Shown: piece by piece, positions 38,066 to 49,029 of the stretch
How positions within the stretch are numbered: the stretch's first letter is position 1
Layout: the number at the start of each line of letters is the position of its first letter
Assembly (NCBI RefSeq): GCF_030272615.1
Contig: NC_081405.1
Coordinates: 157,373,454-157,437,453, forward strand
Origin: Cryptomeria japonica
Taxonomy: Eukaryota > Streptophyta > Pinopsida > Cupressales > Cupressaceae
Direction of reading: 5' to 3'
Length of the DNA: 64,000 nt
The notes under the pieces: model-generated
What the model was told of the DNA's origin: nothing
What the model saw: the letters and a program-made list of their open reading frames with translations, nothing else
The model's database searches: none
Made by a program: the position numbers and the translations under genes

Positions 38066-38383
38066 GGTTGACCTCATACGGTTTCTCCTACCTACCACTT
38101 GACCCGGTATGGAATGCTTCTAATGGTCTTTGGCTTTCCACAAGCGGAAATTATTTTATGATTTTTCTTCCTTTTATTTTCCATCTTTGTGTTGTCCGAT
38201 ATACCATCCATAGCTTTACACGCTTGCATGGATTGCCCTTCACCAAGAGTTGTCGCTTCAAGAAAATTACACGGTGAAAATACCTCGTAGTCGTCCATTT
38301 GGCAGTGGAATAGTCCATTCAAGGAACTCATCTCATCTTCGGAGCAATCTTCCAGTTCGAGTACCCCTTCCTCAGTTGGTTCT
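38066..38383 (-). pseudogene. Gypsy host element: segment after the protease
   Basis: The minus strand from 38383 reads EPTEEGVLELEDCSEDEMSS then LNGLFHCQMDDYEVFSPCN, the acidic linker that follows the protease in gypsy polyproteins of this type. After about 38250 it changes to non-polyprotein sequence and then to the CATACGG-rich tail. Reverse transcriptase, RNase H and integrase are therefore missing from this host copy. Element A is inserted at its right edge. Confidence 0.65.
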
Positions 38384-39116
38384 TGTTGACGTGTATTTTG
38401 TACACAGCCAAACACAGAATAAAATACCCAAATGGTACCTTACCCTCTCTTGATTAAAGCCTCTGAATGCTGAAGATATCGCGAAAAAGGATCATTCAGG
38501 ATGACTTCAAAGTTCTTCGTTGTAGGATCTCTACGTGTGGATAAGCACTAGTGGTCGTTGTATATGCTGTTTCTTCAAGGGGTCTTACGTACTTTCTGAG
38601 AAAGCTTGTCCATATTACTCTCTTTTTGACTGCAGAAATAGGATTTTCCTAACACTAACAGATTCTCAAAAAAAATAGCAAAAGATAAGGGTTTCAAGAG
38701 ATGAATACTAATCTAATCTTAAGAATGACTCAATGTAGGCTAGACTTGGCAAGATTCTACCAATTTCAGTATTGCCAAGCAATTACAACTCTACTGGAAT
38801 TGATGCGATCTTCTAAGGTGATTCAGTGATTTTCAAATCATCAAGGATATAGATACTATCATAGAGATACATATCAATATTTCAACAATGATTGAATGTT
38901 TAAGCAATCTCAATATCTCCAGTTGACCACACAAGGCGTCCTTACAATCAGTAAGAAGCTTGTGGTTTGGAACATGAATCTCACCAAAGATCAGGCACAA
39001 CACTTAGTCCTTCAAACTTAAACTTTAAATACTACTTTAACTGAGAGTGATTCAAGAAAATAAACAATCATGAAGATAGCCACAAGTATTGCAATAAAAC
39101 ACCATGACTTCAATAT

Positions 39117-39122
39117 TTTATT
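39117..39122 (-). promoter_or_regulatory. Polyadenylation-type AATAAA in the tail of element A
   Basis: ATCAATAAAATATTGAAG on the minus strand, about 135 bp after the TATA box. The same block occurs in element B. Confidence 0.5.
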
Positions 39123-39255
39123 GATCTCAAAGCCAAATAGACAACAATTGTTCAAAATTCTTTCTTCACTACTCAATCTTGCTACACAATAACTTTCTTC
39201 TCTAAGCTCTCTCTCTTCTCTAACTTCTAACTATTGACAAAATGAAAATGAGTGA

Positions 39256-39268
39256 GGGTATATATAGC
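39256..39268 (-). promoter_or_regulatory. TATA box in the tail of element A
   Basis: GCTATATATACCC on the minus strand, in a block shared with element B (AAACCCTAATTAGGGTTTAG upstream, AATAAA downstream). It points out of the element's 3' end. Confidence 0.5.
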
Positions 39269-39460
39269 ATCCTCAAATACAATGAATGGCCCAGATCGAA
39301 AGAAGATCAATGGCTGAGATTTTGACACCTAAACCCTAATTAGGGTTTGCTACAAAAAGGTCCCCATTTAGATGAACATTATTCAATGCATAGCCAAATA
39401 TTTAATTGGCACAAATATCGAGGAAACATAGACCAATAGGAATTAAGCTGCCACATCATC

Positions 39461-42400
39461 CTATAACAACTTTTCATCTAAAATTTTGTTCCCTTTCCTA
39501 TGCTCCTTTTTAGCATATCCAACGAATCTGGACACAATTCCCTCAATCTTAGCAATGGGAATCTCAGGAAGATTCTTCATTTGTTCTTCCAAGTTAAGGA
39601 CTTGGTCAAAAGCAGTGAGAAGAGCTGTCTCCCATCCAGGTTCAAGTTCTTTGATCTTCTCAATCAGGAACATGGTAGTGAACATCAGATCTCGTTGCTC
39701 ACCTGTGATGACGTTCCCCTCTTTGCAAAAGATGACCTTGATTCTCTCCTCCAACTCTTGGATGTCCACATCTGTCTCAATCTCGATCCGCCTGCCAAGA
39801 ATGGTACACAATACTTCAAACACCCTATCTTGAATTGGATGGATGACACCTTCAACTTGACTGCATTTGGTGTTGATGTCTTCAAAAAGGACCTCTTTCA
39901 TTTGAAGCAGAGCTGACCACTGTAGGAGGTTCTGGGTTCCTCTATCCATTATCTTTTCTTGTGCCAGGATCCGTCTTGGTGTTTGCCTTATTACTTGTAG
40001 GACAGGAATGATAACATCTCTAGTGTGAGTGAAAGCGGCTACAATTATCATTAGATTATGGATAACCTCAAGGACCTGGATAACTCGATGAACCGTCTTC
40101 ATCATTCTTGTTGCAAATTCAACGGCTACCGTGTGGGATTTATCAATCCAAGAGCTCATAAGCTGAACCAAGCTCTTGACCCTTTCTGCCTCGCCAACCG
40201 ATTCAAGAGGGAGTGCTTGTAAAGGAGATACTACTGGATCTTGACGTCTCAAGGGCTGATTGAGATGACTAAAATAGCCTCTCCAAGCACCTCTCTCTCT
40301 CTCAAGTTTCTTATTCTTTTCCATTTCTTCCTTAAGTTTGTCTTTAAGTGCTTCAAACGAATCGGTTGCCTCTTCCATTGCTTGTTCGGTGGTAAGTGGA
40401 CCAAGCTCAAATGTTTCTAAGTCATACTCATCTGCAAGAATCTCACCTTCATACTTGTCCACTACTGGTGTAGCTATTTGCAATTTCCTGGATCCTGTCT
40501 CATCCCTTATTACCTTGGACATCTTTGTGGCCTTCTTCTTTTCTATCACCGCTTGAGAACTCCCTATAAGGCTTTCTAAATCAAATACATCCTCTTCCTC
40601 TTCAACCACAACTACCCTTGTCAGTCTCTCTTTTAACCAATCCGGAATGGCGGATCTTGTTTCCTTTACTTGTATTTCTTTAAGCAGTGGTCCATCCTCT
40701 CGAAAAGAAGATGTCGCTTCATCATCATTCTTCTTTTCATGTAGCTCATTAGCATCAACTTGGGGAGATTGACTCGACGACTGCTGAGGTGTTTGTCCCT
40801 TTTCTTGCTTGTCATTTTGTACCATGGATTCCATAGACTCATCAATTTCATATACCATCTTCTCCTGATCTGCCTTCTTTTCATGTCGAGAAGATGTGCT
40901 TGATGGGTGACCAAGATTGGCTCCTTGCTTCTTCTTCGAAGTTTCCCTTTTCTCAGGTCTTTCTTTCCTCTTTGCACCTCTGGGATGAGAAGTGTTCTCA
41001 CTCACGCTAGCTTCGCCTTCTTCTGGTCTTGCCTCCAAAGTGAATGTCATTGATACATTCTGCTCTTTCAACTTCTGATGCTGTACATCCACCCATCTGC
41101 GAGTGCATGATAAAATAGGAGCCATCAAAGCTCTCAAGTCTAAAACCTCGGGCTCATTCCAATCTATTTTCACTTCCTTGTCCTCTTTGTCGTAAGATGA
41201 CTGGAGGTACCTACCATTATCTTGGGCCTGATCAGCTACTCTATAAACTTTGCATTTCTTGATGAGATCTAAGGGTAGCCGGGAATGCATCTTTCTCTTA
41301 ACCTCTAAATCACTTGGGAGATTCATCCAAAAGTCTTCTACCTGAAACTCATGCCTGTACTTCCTGCCGACTGTCTCCTCCATATAACCATGAGGATCAA
41401 AATTCTCCCGCGAGGCAAAGAATGAGAATGAGTATAAAGATAATTCCTTCTCTACATCCTCCAAGGCTTGAGTGTTAGGACACACCTCAACTGAATTCCC
41501 TAATATGATGGGCACGGGAATTCCATTTCCATGCTTGTGTCTAGATGCCTTTGCATAAGCTGCCAACTGTCTAGTCACCTCAAGTAGCACTATCCTATCT
41601 GTTGGATACCTCGGCAACATGTACGGAGGTGAAGGACACCCCTGAACTCTGATGTATGTAAACTTTTGAAATTGGATGAACCATGCACCATACTTCTTCA
41701 CAAGCTCTTGTGCATCCAGAGATAGTCAATTATGAATCCCACCTTGCAATATCCTAGTAATGTTCATCGTGAAGGTGTCATTGACTAACTTGTAGTCACT
41801 TCTAGGTGGATAATGCAGATGAACATAAGAATCACAAACTCTCATTTCTCCGGGTGCTCTTCCGATCACTCCTCTATGAGGTAGCCCTGCATACTCGAAA
41901 CTCCTGATTAAGGCATATATAACATATGAGCTCATGTGGAATGATTTGGTGGGTCTTAGCCTTCTCAACTGCATGTCCAAACAATTACTAATAATTCTGG
42001 CCCAATGAAGCATTCCTTTTCCTTGAACTATCACTTGAATGAAGAAGAACATCCACTTTTCGAAGAAGAAGGCTTGAGGGGCCCCTGTAACTCGATTGAG
42101 CAGAGTTATCAAATCTCTGTATTCTTCCTGGAAGTCGATCCTATGCGGTGTATTGGGAATCTTGTTCAGGCGAGGCCGACTTTTGAGCAACCAATTCTTA
42201 TTGATGAGATTCAAACAAGTTTCAGGATCATCTTCATAGATCGACCTCGCTCCTTCTAGGCTTTTGTAAATCATATCTTTATGTTCTGGAAGATGAAGAG
42301 CTTCGCTTATGGCTTCCTCTGAAAGGTAAGCTAAGATGTTCCCGTCCTTGGATACGATCATTCTTGATTGTGAGTCATAGTGGCGGGCACACTCGATCAT

Positions 42401-42655
42401 CAGCTCATGACATTTGACAGCGGGAGGGAAACCTGCAGCCTTGATGATGCCACTTTCAATTATCTTCTTCGCAACAGGTGATGGCTTGCCAATGTAGGGG
42501 ACCTCTTGAAATTTCTTCATGTTGAAGTTGCCTAAGTTGGTGTCTCCAATATTACTCCATTTGGACACGATCTTGGTCTCCAATTCGTCATTCTTTTGAT
42601 CTTCTTTGATGAGAGCCGGGCGACTAGCAAATACTCCGGCCTTTGGAGTCACCAT
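39461..42655 (-). pseudogene. Element A protein, 1064 codons with one internal TGA
   Basis: A single continuous frame from ATG at 42655 (MVTPKAGVFASRPALIKEDQ) to the stop at 39461, interrupted once by TGA at 41728-41726 where copies B and D have CGN-type Arg context. Residues about 30-480 are a conserved, mostly helical region: GDTNLGNFNMKKF, ESGIIKAAGFPPAVKCHELM, MIECARHYD, MSSYVIYALIRSFEYAGLPH, WFIQFQKFTYIRVQG and YPTDRIVLLEVTRQL. Residues about 540-720 are charged and disordered with basic clusters (AKRKERPEKRETSKKKQG). Then PDWLKERL, a conserved ATKMSKVIRDETGSRKLQIA block, and a helical C-terminus ending KGNKILDEKLL. No catalytic or zinc-binding motif is evident. The best-preserved complete copy here. 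Function unknown. Confidence 0.78.
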
Positions 42656-42672
42656 CTTGACACCTACACAAC
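42656..42672 (-). promoter_or_regulatory. Splice-acceptor-like site before the element A start codon
   Basis: GTTGTGTAG|GTGTCAAG leads to ATG at 42655. An AG|G at 7-12 bp before the ATG is found in all four copies, which is why I start the protein there rather than at the upstream ATG at 42679. Confidence 0.45.
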
Positions 42673-43466
42673 ATTTCAAAATTAGTCCTTGAGCATTAAA
42701 GGGTAGAAAATAAGACTCAAAAAGAGGATCTAAGATATTAATTAGGAAATTTCATGATAAATCTAGAATTATCATTTCCTAATTAACTAATCAACATCTA
42801 GACTTTTCTAAAAAATTGCCAAAAAATCAAGTCTTGAATAAGGATATTAAGATAATTTTGCCATACCTCCTCTTGAGTACTCAAAAAAAACTTGACAATG
42901 ATGAAAGAAGACTAGACTTTGATGGACAATGCCTAGGTTATAGTCCTCCCTTGGATGGATTGCGCCTCCTCTAGCTTCAAAGGAATAAATTCCACCCTCC
43001 TTAGTATCCACACTTAGTAGAAATTCGCCTCAAACATGCTATAGTTCGCTCCTCAAATTCGCACTTCAACTTCGCATTGAAGAAGGGATGAATGAATGAT
43101 TAAAATTTGAACAAAGCATCCCCATTATATAGAGCGCTTACCTCTTGTTTCCCCAAGGCCGACTTGCCAATAAAGAGGTAAAAAAATAAATAAAACCTTT
43201 AAAAAAGGTGGGCCGACTTGCCAAATAAAGGCAAAATAATGCCTTGAGCGCCTTTTAACAAATTTTAATTTAAAAAATTAATTTTAGATGCCTCCAAGAT
43301 GCTTATTTTAATTATTTCAAGGCCAAAAATTAATTTATTAAATTAAAAATGCCTTTAATTTAATGCGAATTTGATTTAATTTTTTCAAATGCCTCGAATT
43401 TAGCAATTTTGGGAGATTTGAGGAATATCAACGCTTGACTAAGGTATCAATGAAGAATATCAATAA

Positions 43467-45676
43467 TTTCGCCCTGGACCCTTAGCAAGGGTCAGGAGCG
43501 ACTTTTCAAATTAGGCCTTGAATACCTCATTTTTACATGTCCAAACTTCACCTAGGCATGTTAAATGGCATCTTTTACTGGAGTTTGGGTTTGATTTCAC
43601 TTGAATTTTGGAAGAAAAGTGCATTTAGGGTTTTTTCGCCCTAGACCCTCAGCAAGGGTCAGGAGCGATTTTTCAAATTTGCTCTTACTCCTCCATCATT
43701 TAGCTCCAATCTTTTTCACAAGGTTAAGCAAGGATATTCTTCATTCATTCCATGCATGCTTGGTTTGTTGTTGTTAGGCAAAGTAGGTGTTTGAAAGATT
43801 TTCGCCCTAGACCCTCAGCAAGGGTTAGGAGCGACTTTTGCAACTTTGACTAAAAATCCTCATTTCCTTATCTAAAAACCTCTTCAACAAGCAAGATCAT
43901 GTTTATGCCTCCAAACCAAGCAAGAAAATCCTCCTTTCAAGTTTTTCGCCCTGGACCCTCAGCAAGGGTCAGGAGCGAATTTTGCAATCTAGACTTAATC
44001 CATCATCATTTTTTTGTTGAAACTTTCACTCATCACTAGGCAATATCCCTCCTTATCGACTCCATCCAAGTTTGCTTTGTTTCTGCAAGGTAGAATAAGA
44101 GTTTTTCAAAATTTCGCCCTGGACCCTCAGCAAGGGTTAAGAGCGATTTTTCTTCCCTGGCTTAGAATCATCAAGTTTTGGAAGCAAATCTTCATTCATC
44201 ATGTTTTTGAAGGCCATTTCTACCTTGGTATAACCTTGCCTTAGCACAAACTTGAAAGGAACATGTTGGTTTTATGATTTTCGCCCTGGACCCTCAGCAA
44301 GGGTCAGGAGCGATTTTGAGTTTTTTGAGCAAATTCTTGATCATTCCAACTTCGAATTACTTCCAAGGCGTAGAACATCATGCCTTACCCCCTTTGAGTC
44401 TCGAGAACCAAAATATCATCTCGAAATGCAAGGAAAATAGGAATATTTGGAAATTTTGCCCTGGACCTTCAGAGAGGGTCAGGAGCGATTTTCCCAATTG
44501 GCATCAAAATTTGCATCCTTAGCATTCCAATTCCACTTCAAGGCAATTCAAACATCGTTTTAAATCCATGCCTAGGCTCAGCTTCGTTCAATTCTGGAGG
44601 AAAAAGTCCAATTTTAGGTTTTTCGCCCTGGGCCCTCAGCAAGGGTCAGGAGCGATTTTCTTTATTTAGCTTGATTGCTCCTTTGTTGATCATCCAAATT
44701 GTCTTCACAAGATAAAACATACATTTTTACATCCACTCCAACCATAAAACATCATTTTGACTTTGCAAGAAAAGGTGTTTTTGAGAATTTCGCCTTAGAC
44801 CTCTTGAGAGGGTCAGGAGCGAACTTTGCCATTATGACCAAAATGTTTCACTTTTCACCTTGAAACCTCTTTGCCAAGTAAGATTTCATCCTGTACTGTG
44901 CTATGAATAGGTTTTCATGTCCAAGAAAGGTCAAAAAATGTGCTTGAAAGGAATTTCGCCCTGGACCCTCAGCAAGGGTCAGGAGCGAAATTGCCTTTCC
45001 TGGGCAAAACTCCTTCATCTTTTGATCTTCAAATGAGTTTGGGGGCTTCATCATGCTCATTTCACCATTCATCATGCTTTTGATACCTCAATTTGACCAA
45101 ACAAGGCCAAAGATGACCCCAATGGAAATTTTCGCCCTGGACCTTCAGAGAGGGTCAGGAGCAATTCTTAGGTTTTCAACAAAGTTCTTCATCTTTTCAA
45201 GTTAAAACTTTCTTAGGCGGGTAAAGGGAGTTGTTCATTTTCCATTCATGTCCAAAACTTGATCTTTTTTCACTGCAAAATGAGGAAAATTCAAAATTTC
45301 GCCGTGGGCCTTCTGCACGGGTTAGGAGCGATTTTACCTTTGTTGCCCAAAATTCATCAGTTTTCACACTTTCAAACCTTCAATTGCATCAAGTGACGTC
45401 CAATCTTCCCTCCGGGAGACCCTGCACAAAACAAGTTAGCCAAAATTAGTGACAAATAAACTTAAACAACATTTTCGCCCTGGACCCTCAGCAAGGGTCA
45501 GGAGCGAAATCCTCATTTTAGGCTAAACTGCTCAATTTTCAAGTCTCAAACCACTTCACAAGGCAAAGTCAGGTCATTTTCAAGGCCAGGAACCAGTTAG
45601 CAAATCCATCCAAAAAACAAGAAATTATGTTTAGAATGAAGTTCGCCCTGGACCCTCAGCAAGGGTCAGGAGTGAA
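43467..45676 (-). repeat. Array of 14 hairpin motifs spaced about 167 bp, element A
   Basis: A roughly 34-bp motif recurs near 43467, 43633, 43799, 43943, 44112, 44279, 44455, 44621, 44787, 44954, 45130, 45297, 45473 and 45642 (plus-strand positions). Its core is GACCCT-CAGCA-AGGGTC, a 6-bp stem and 5-base loop, flanked by CGCCCTG and AGGAGCG, which extend the pairing imperfectly. The spacers are much more diverged than the motif. Confidence 0.85.
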
Positions 45677-46122
45677 TATGACATTTTCAGGCTCTTGGTC
45701 TATTTCATTCCCCATTTAACTTGGCCGACTATACTCACTTTCCTTACTGACTATGCTTAGCTAATTCAAACTTGGAAACAAACAGGACCTTACCCAAAAA
45801 ACCCATATTCAATCTAGACCTGACCTGAGACCTATCCTATCCCTGACCTAACCAATTTGACTTTCCTGAAAGGAATACCTCATTCTGACAATCTTGAATC
45901 CTCAGGCGAACTAACAATTTTCCAAAATTTAACTGGACTTAGCTTGGATGAAACCCTAAAACTGAGCCTCCAAGGTTCAACCCTAATCCAGCTAGCTCAG
46001 ACAGACTACTCACTCACTCAAAATCCTAAAGCAGAGAAAAAAACACGCAAAGAGAAGGCAAAACCAAAAACAAAAGAGGAGGTCCCCATTCTAATGGGGC
46101 GATGTGTGAAATGGTCACAACA

Positions 46123-46668
46123 GTTCCATGCCTTTCCTCCCTTCATCTATACGTAAGTCTCCACCCTCAGATGCCAGTTCTTTACTTACCGCTTGATTCT
46201 TCAAGTCGATAACGTACTTCTTCCTGTCACTCTCGATCGAGAGTGTGTTCCGCTTCCAACTATGATTCGCCTTGGCAGTAATCAACCATCCCCTCCCAAG
46301 GAATGGCATACACCTTCTTCTATAACCAGATGACTAAAAAAGTCCAAGAAAAATTGTTGTGTCCCAATCATTACTTTTTGTGCCATCAATGTTCCCAACG
46401 GCTCGATGCCGTGTTGGTCGGCGCCTACCAAGTGGAAGGTCAACGACCAGAGTGTTGGCTTCCCCAGACATTTCCAAGTGTCCTCCGATGACACATTAAC
46501 TACTAAGCCCCCATCGGCGATAGTGTTTGCCAACTTTTGGCCCATTATTTCCATCTCAACAACAGCTGGCTTCCTCCTAATGCCTACCGTCAGCAACATT
46601 GGATCACTAGCCTCAATCCCTTCAGGTGGTGGTTTTCTCGCCAGTTCCTCCTCTTGTGGCTTACATTG
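46123..46668 (-). pseudogene. Gypsy host element: aspartic protease region
   Basis: The minus strand gives KPQEEELARKPPPEGIEASD, then QKLANTIADGGLVVNVSSED (active-site region; the usual D(S/T/G)G is degenerate), KPTLWSLTFHLVGADQHGIE and GTLMAQKVMIGTQQFFLDF. After a frame change it gives RGWLITAKANHSWKRNTLS and KKYVIDLKNQAVSKELASEG. This is the retropepsin of a Ty3/gypsy polyprotein. It is bounded by element A on one side and element B on the other. Confidence 0.78.
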
Positions 46669-47159
46669 TGTTGTGACCTTTCATACATCACCCCATCAAA
46701 ATGGGGAACCCCTCTTTTTTTGAGTCCTAGTTGCTTAGTCTAGTCTCTCTCTCTCCTTTTGTAGGATGAAATAAGTAAGTTTGTAGGGTTTGGGTCCACC
46801 TAGAGGTCTAAAGAAGTTGCTACTAGCGACAATCCAAGAGTTCAAGGTTGTAAGTAGACTCCATTGTTTTAGTTATCTTTAGTCGAAGTTGTTTCCAAGA
46901 GTCTTCATCTCACAAGCTTGAAGGGAGAGAATGAATCAAGGTGATATGCAAATGAACAATTTTAAGATGTCAAATCACCTTAGTCTCCAAGCCTCAAAAT
47001 CACAATTCATGTTGAGTGATATATGAGCGAATTTTTCCCTTGAGTAGATTGTTTGAGAATAGGTGTAAGTATGAGTTTGAGTGTTTGAATGAATTATTCC
47101 AAGGATTGAATTCTTGTGCAATGTAATGATTGATAAGCTCATTTGTAAATTCGCCTCAT

Positions 47160-48318
47160 CTCTAAGTCTTCCCTAGTTTTTTTAACTTCATGAATTGACA
47201 ACTTGAAGCGAACTTCATGAGTGAGAGATTTGGAGCGAATTTCATGTTTGAAAGGTATGGAGCGAACTTCATGAAAGAGGAGATTGGAGCGAATTTCATT
47301 CAGGAATGAGGTTGGCGATAAAGGAATGAAGTGAAGGATTTGAGAACACTTGCTTCGTGATCAAACACTCGAGAGCGAATTTCCTACTTCAAGAGTTGCA
47401 CTTTTGGAGTGAATTTCCTACTTCATGAGTTAAGATTTTAGAGTGAGTTTCACCTTCAAGGCTTCATAAGCGAAATAAAAGATAAAGAGATGAAGGAAAT
47501 TTGGGACCACTTACTTCATGTTCAAGCATTCACAAGCGAACTTCATGAGTTGCAAGTTTGGAGCGAACTTCATGACTTTGCATTTTGGAGCGAATTTCAT
47601 ACTTCATGACTTCACCTCTTGGAGCAAATTTCTTACTTCATGAGTTAGACTTTTCGAGCGAACTTCAAGACTTCACCTCCTGGAGCGAATTTCTTACTTC
47701 ATGAGTTAGACTTTTGGAGCGAACTTCATGACTTGCCACCTTGGAGCGAATTTCATCAATGAGCATACATGAGCGAGCCTACATGAGTAAAGTTGAAAAA
47801 GAGATGAAGGATTTTTGATAGTAATCGCCTTGAATAAATTCAATTCCAAGTGAGCTTCATGACTTGACATCTTGGAGCGAACTTCATGAGTTGAGCTTTT
47901 GGAGCGAATTTTATACTTAATGAGTTCACCTCTTGGAGCGAATTTCTTACTTAATGACTTGACATCTTGGAGCGAACTTCATGAGTTGAGCTTTTGGAGC
48001 GAATTTTATACTGCATGAGTTCACATTTTGGAGCGAATTTCATACTTCATGAGTTGACAAGTTGGAGCGAATTTCATGTTGGAGTCATATGAAGCAAACT
48101 TCATACTTCATGAATCAAGAAAGTGGAGCGAATTTCATGCAAAGCTAAACTTCATGAGCTAACAATTTGGAGCGAAATTCATGATCAAAGGTAGAGGAGC
48201 GAACTCAAGTATGAATGCACTTCATGAATTTGGATATTAAAGCGAACTTCGTGAGTTGGTGATTAGGAGCGAAATGCACTTCATGAGTTGACAAAATGGA
48301 GCGAAGTTCATATGATGT
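47160..48318 (+). repeat. Short tandem array of GGAGCGAA(C/T)TTCATGA motifs, element B
   Basis: Several dozen irregular copies of GGAGCGAATTTCATGACTT-like units, spaced about 25-50 bp. The stretch sits in the same place as the arrays of A, C and D but with a different unit. GGAGCGA is shared with the edge of the element A motif. Confidence 0.8.
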
Positions 48319-49009
48319 TTTAAATATTAACTAGCGCATGACTTTAGCGCCCAAAACAAATTTGAAATCAAACAAAATGTAGGTCGGCCAAAGGTAATTT
48401 GTTATTTTGTTTTGATTTAGCAAAGTCGGCCTCCATAGGAAAAGACACAACTTCTCACCTTGATCGCCTATAAGAGAAGGTTTAAAATATTCATTTCAAC
48501 ATCAAATCAAACAATTCATTCCTTCTCCCTTGAGCGAATTTCATCAGCAAGCAATCTGTAGTGAACTTCATCAGCAGTTAGCAAATTTGAAAGTGCAGAT
48601 CAGTAAAACTCAGTAAGAAAGGGCAAATTCAATCATTGTCAACAGCAAAAGATCAATAACAGCATCTTCACAAGGGTGAATTTAGGCAGGTTGGAAGGCG
48701 AATTTCATCCTTCAGCAGTCGAAGATTAAAGAAACAACAAACCATTGACCATTAACAGTCGCTTCATTAATTAGATTTTGAAGTAAAAATCTCTGAAACC
48801 AGAAGTAAGTACATTATTTAGACTGATATAAGGTCAGGAGCAGGTCTGATTTAGGATTGATAGTCATTTTGTTGAAACAAATTAGACCTTCCTAATGCAT
48901 ATAACGAGCAAATCAGTCTTATTTAGCAATTGATTTCACATTTAAAGTGCAAAACTCATTTTATAGTTAAATAAATAGGCTACATTGCATCACCACTATT
49001 CTAACTTGC

Positions 49010-49029
49010 ACATGTCTCATAGGTGAAGG
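49010..49029 (+). promoter_or_regulatory. Splice-acceptor-like site before the element B start codon
   Basis: CATGTCTCATAG|GTGAAGG precedes ATG at 49030, matching the arrangement in A, C and D. Confidence 0.4.

Larger units (their letters stand above)
38384..46122 (-). mobile_element. Element A, complete member of the TGTTG...CAACA family
   Basis: On the minus strand it starts TGTTGTGACC at 46122 and ends CACGTCAACA at 38384 (7739 bp). Flanks in the same orientation are GGAAC and AGAAC, a 5-bp target duplication with one change, and the host gypsy linker continues across it. Order: terminal hairpin (CCCCATT-AG-AATGGGG), hairpin-motif array (45676-43467), splice-acceptor-like site, ORF (42655-39461), then a tail with TATA (39268-39256) and AATAAA (39122-39117). 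I found no second copy of the end sequences inside, hence no ordinary paired LTRs. Confidence 0.8.

Noticed and set aside
39486-39916. Plus-strand frames over the element A gene
   Set aside because: Shadows of the long minus-strand frame.
43467-45676. CRISPR-like array (short repeat with regularly spaced diverged spacers)
   Set aside because: Plant nuclear context, spacers of ~130 bp that are related to each other, no cas genes; it is a tandem repeat with a conserved motif.
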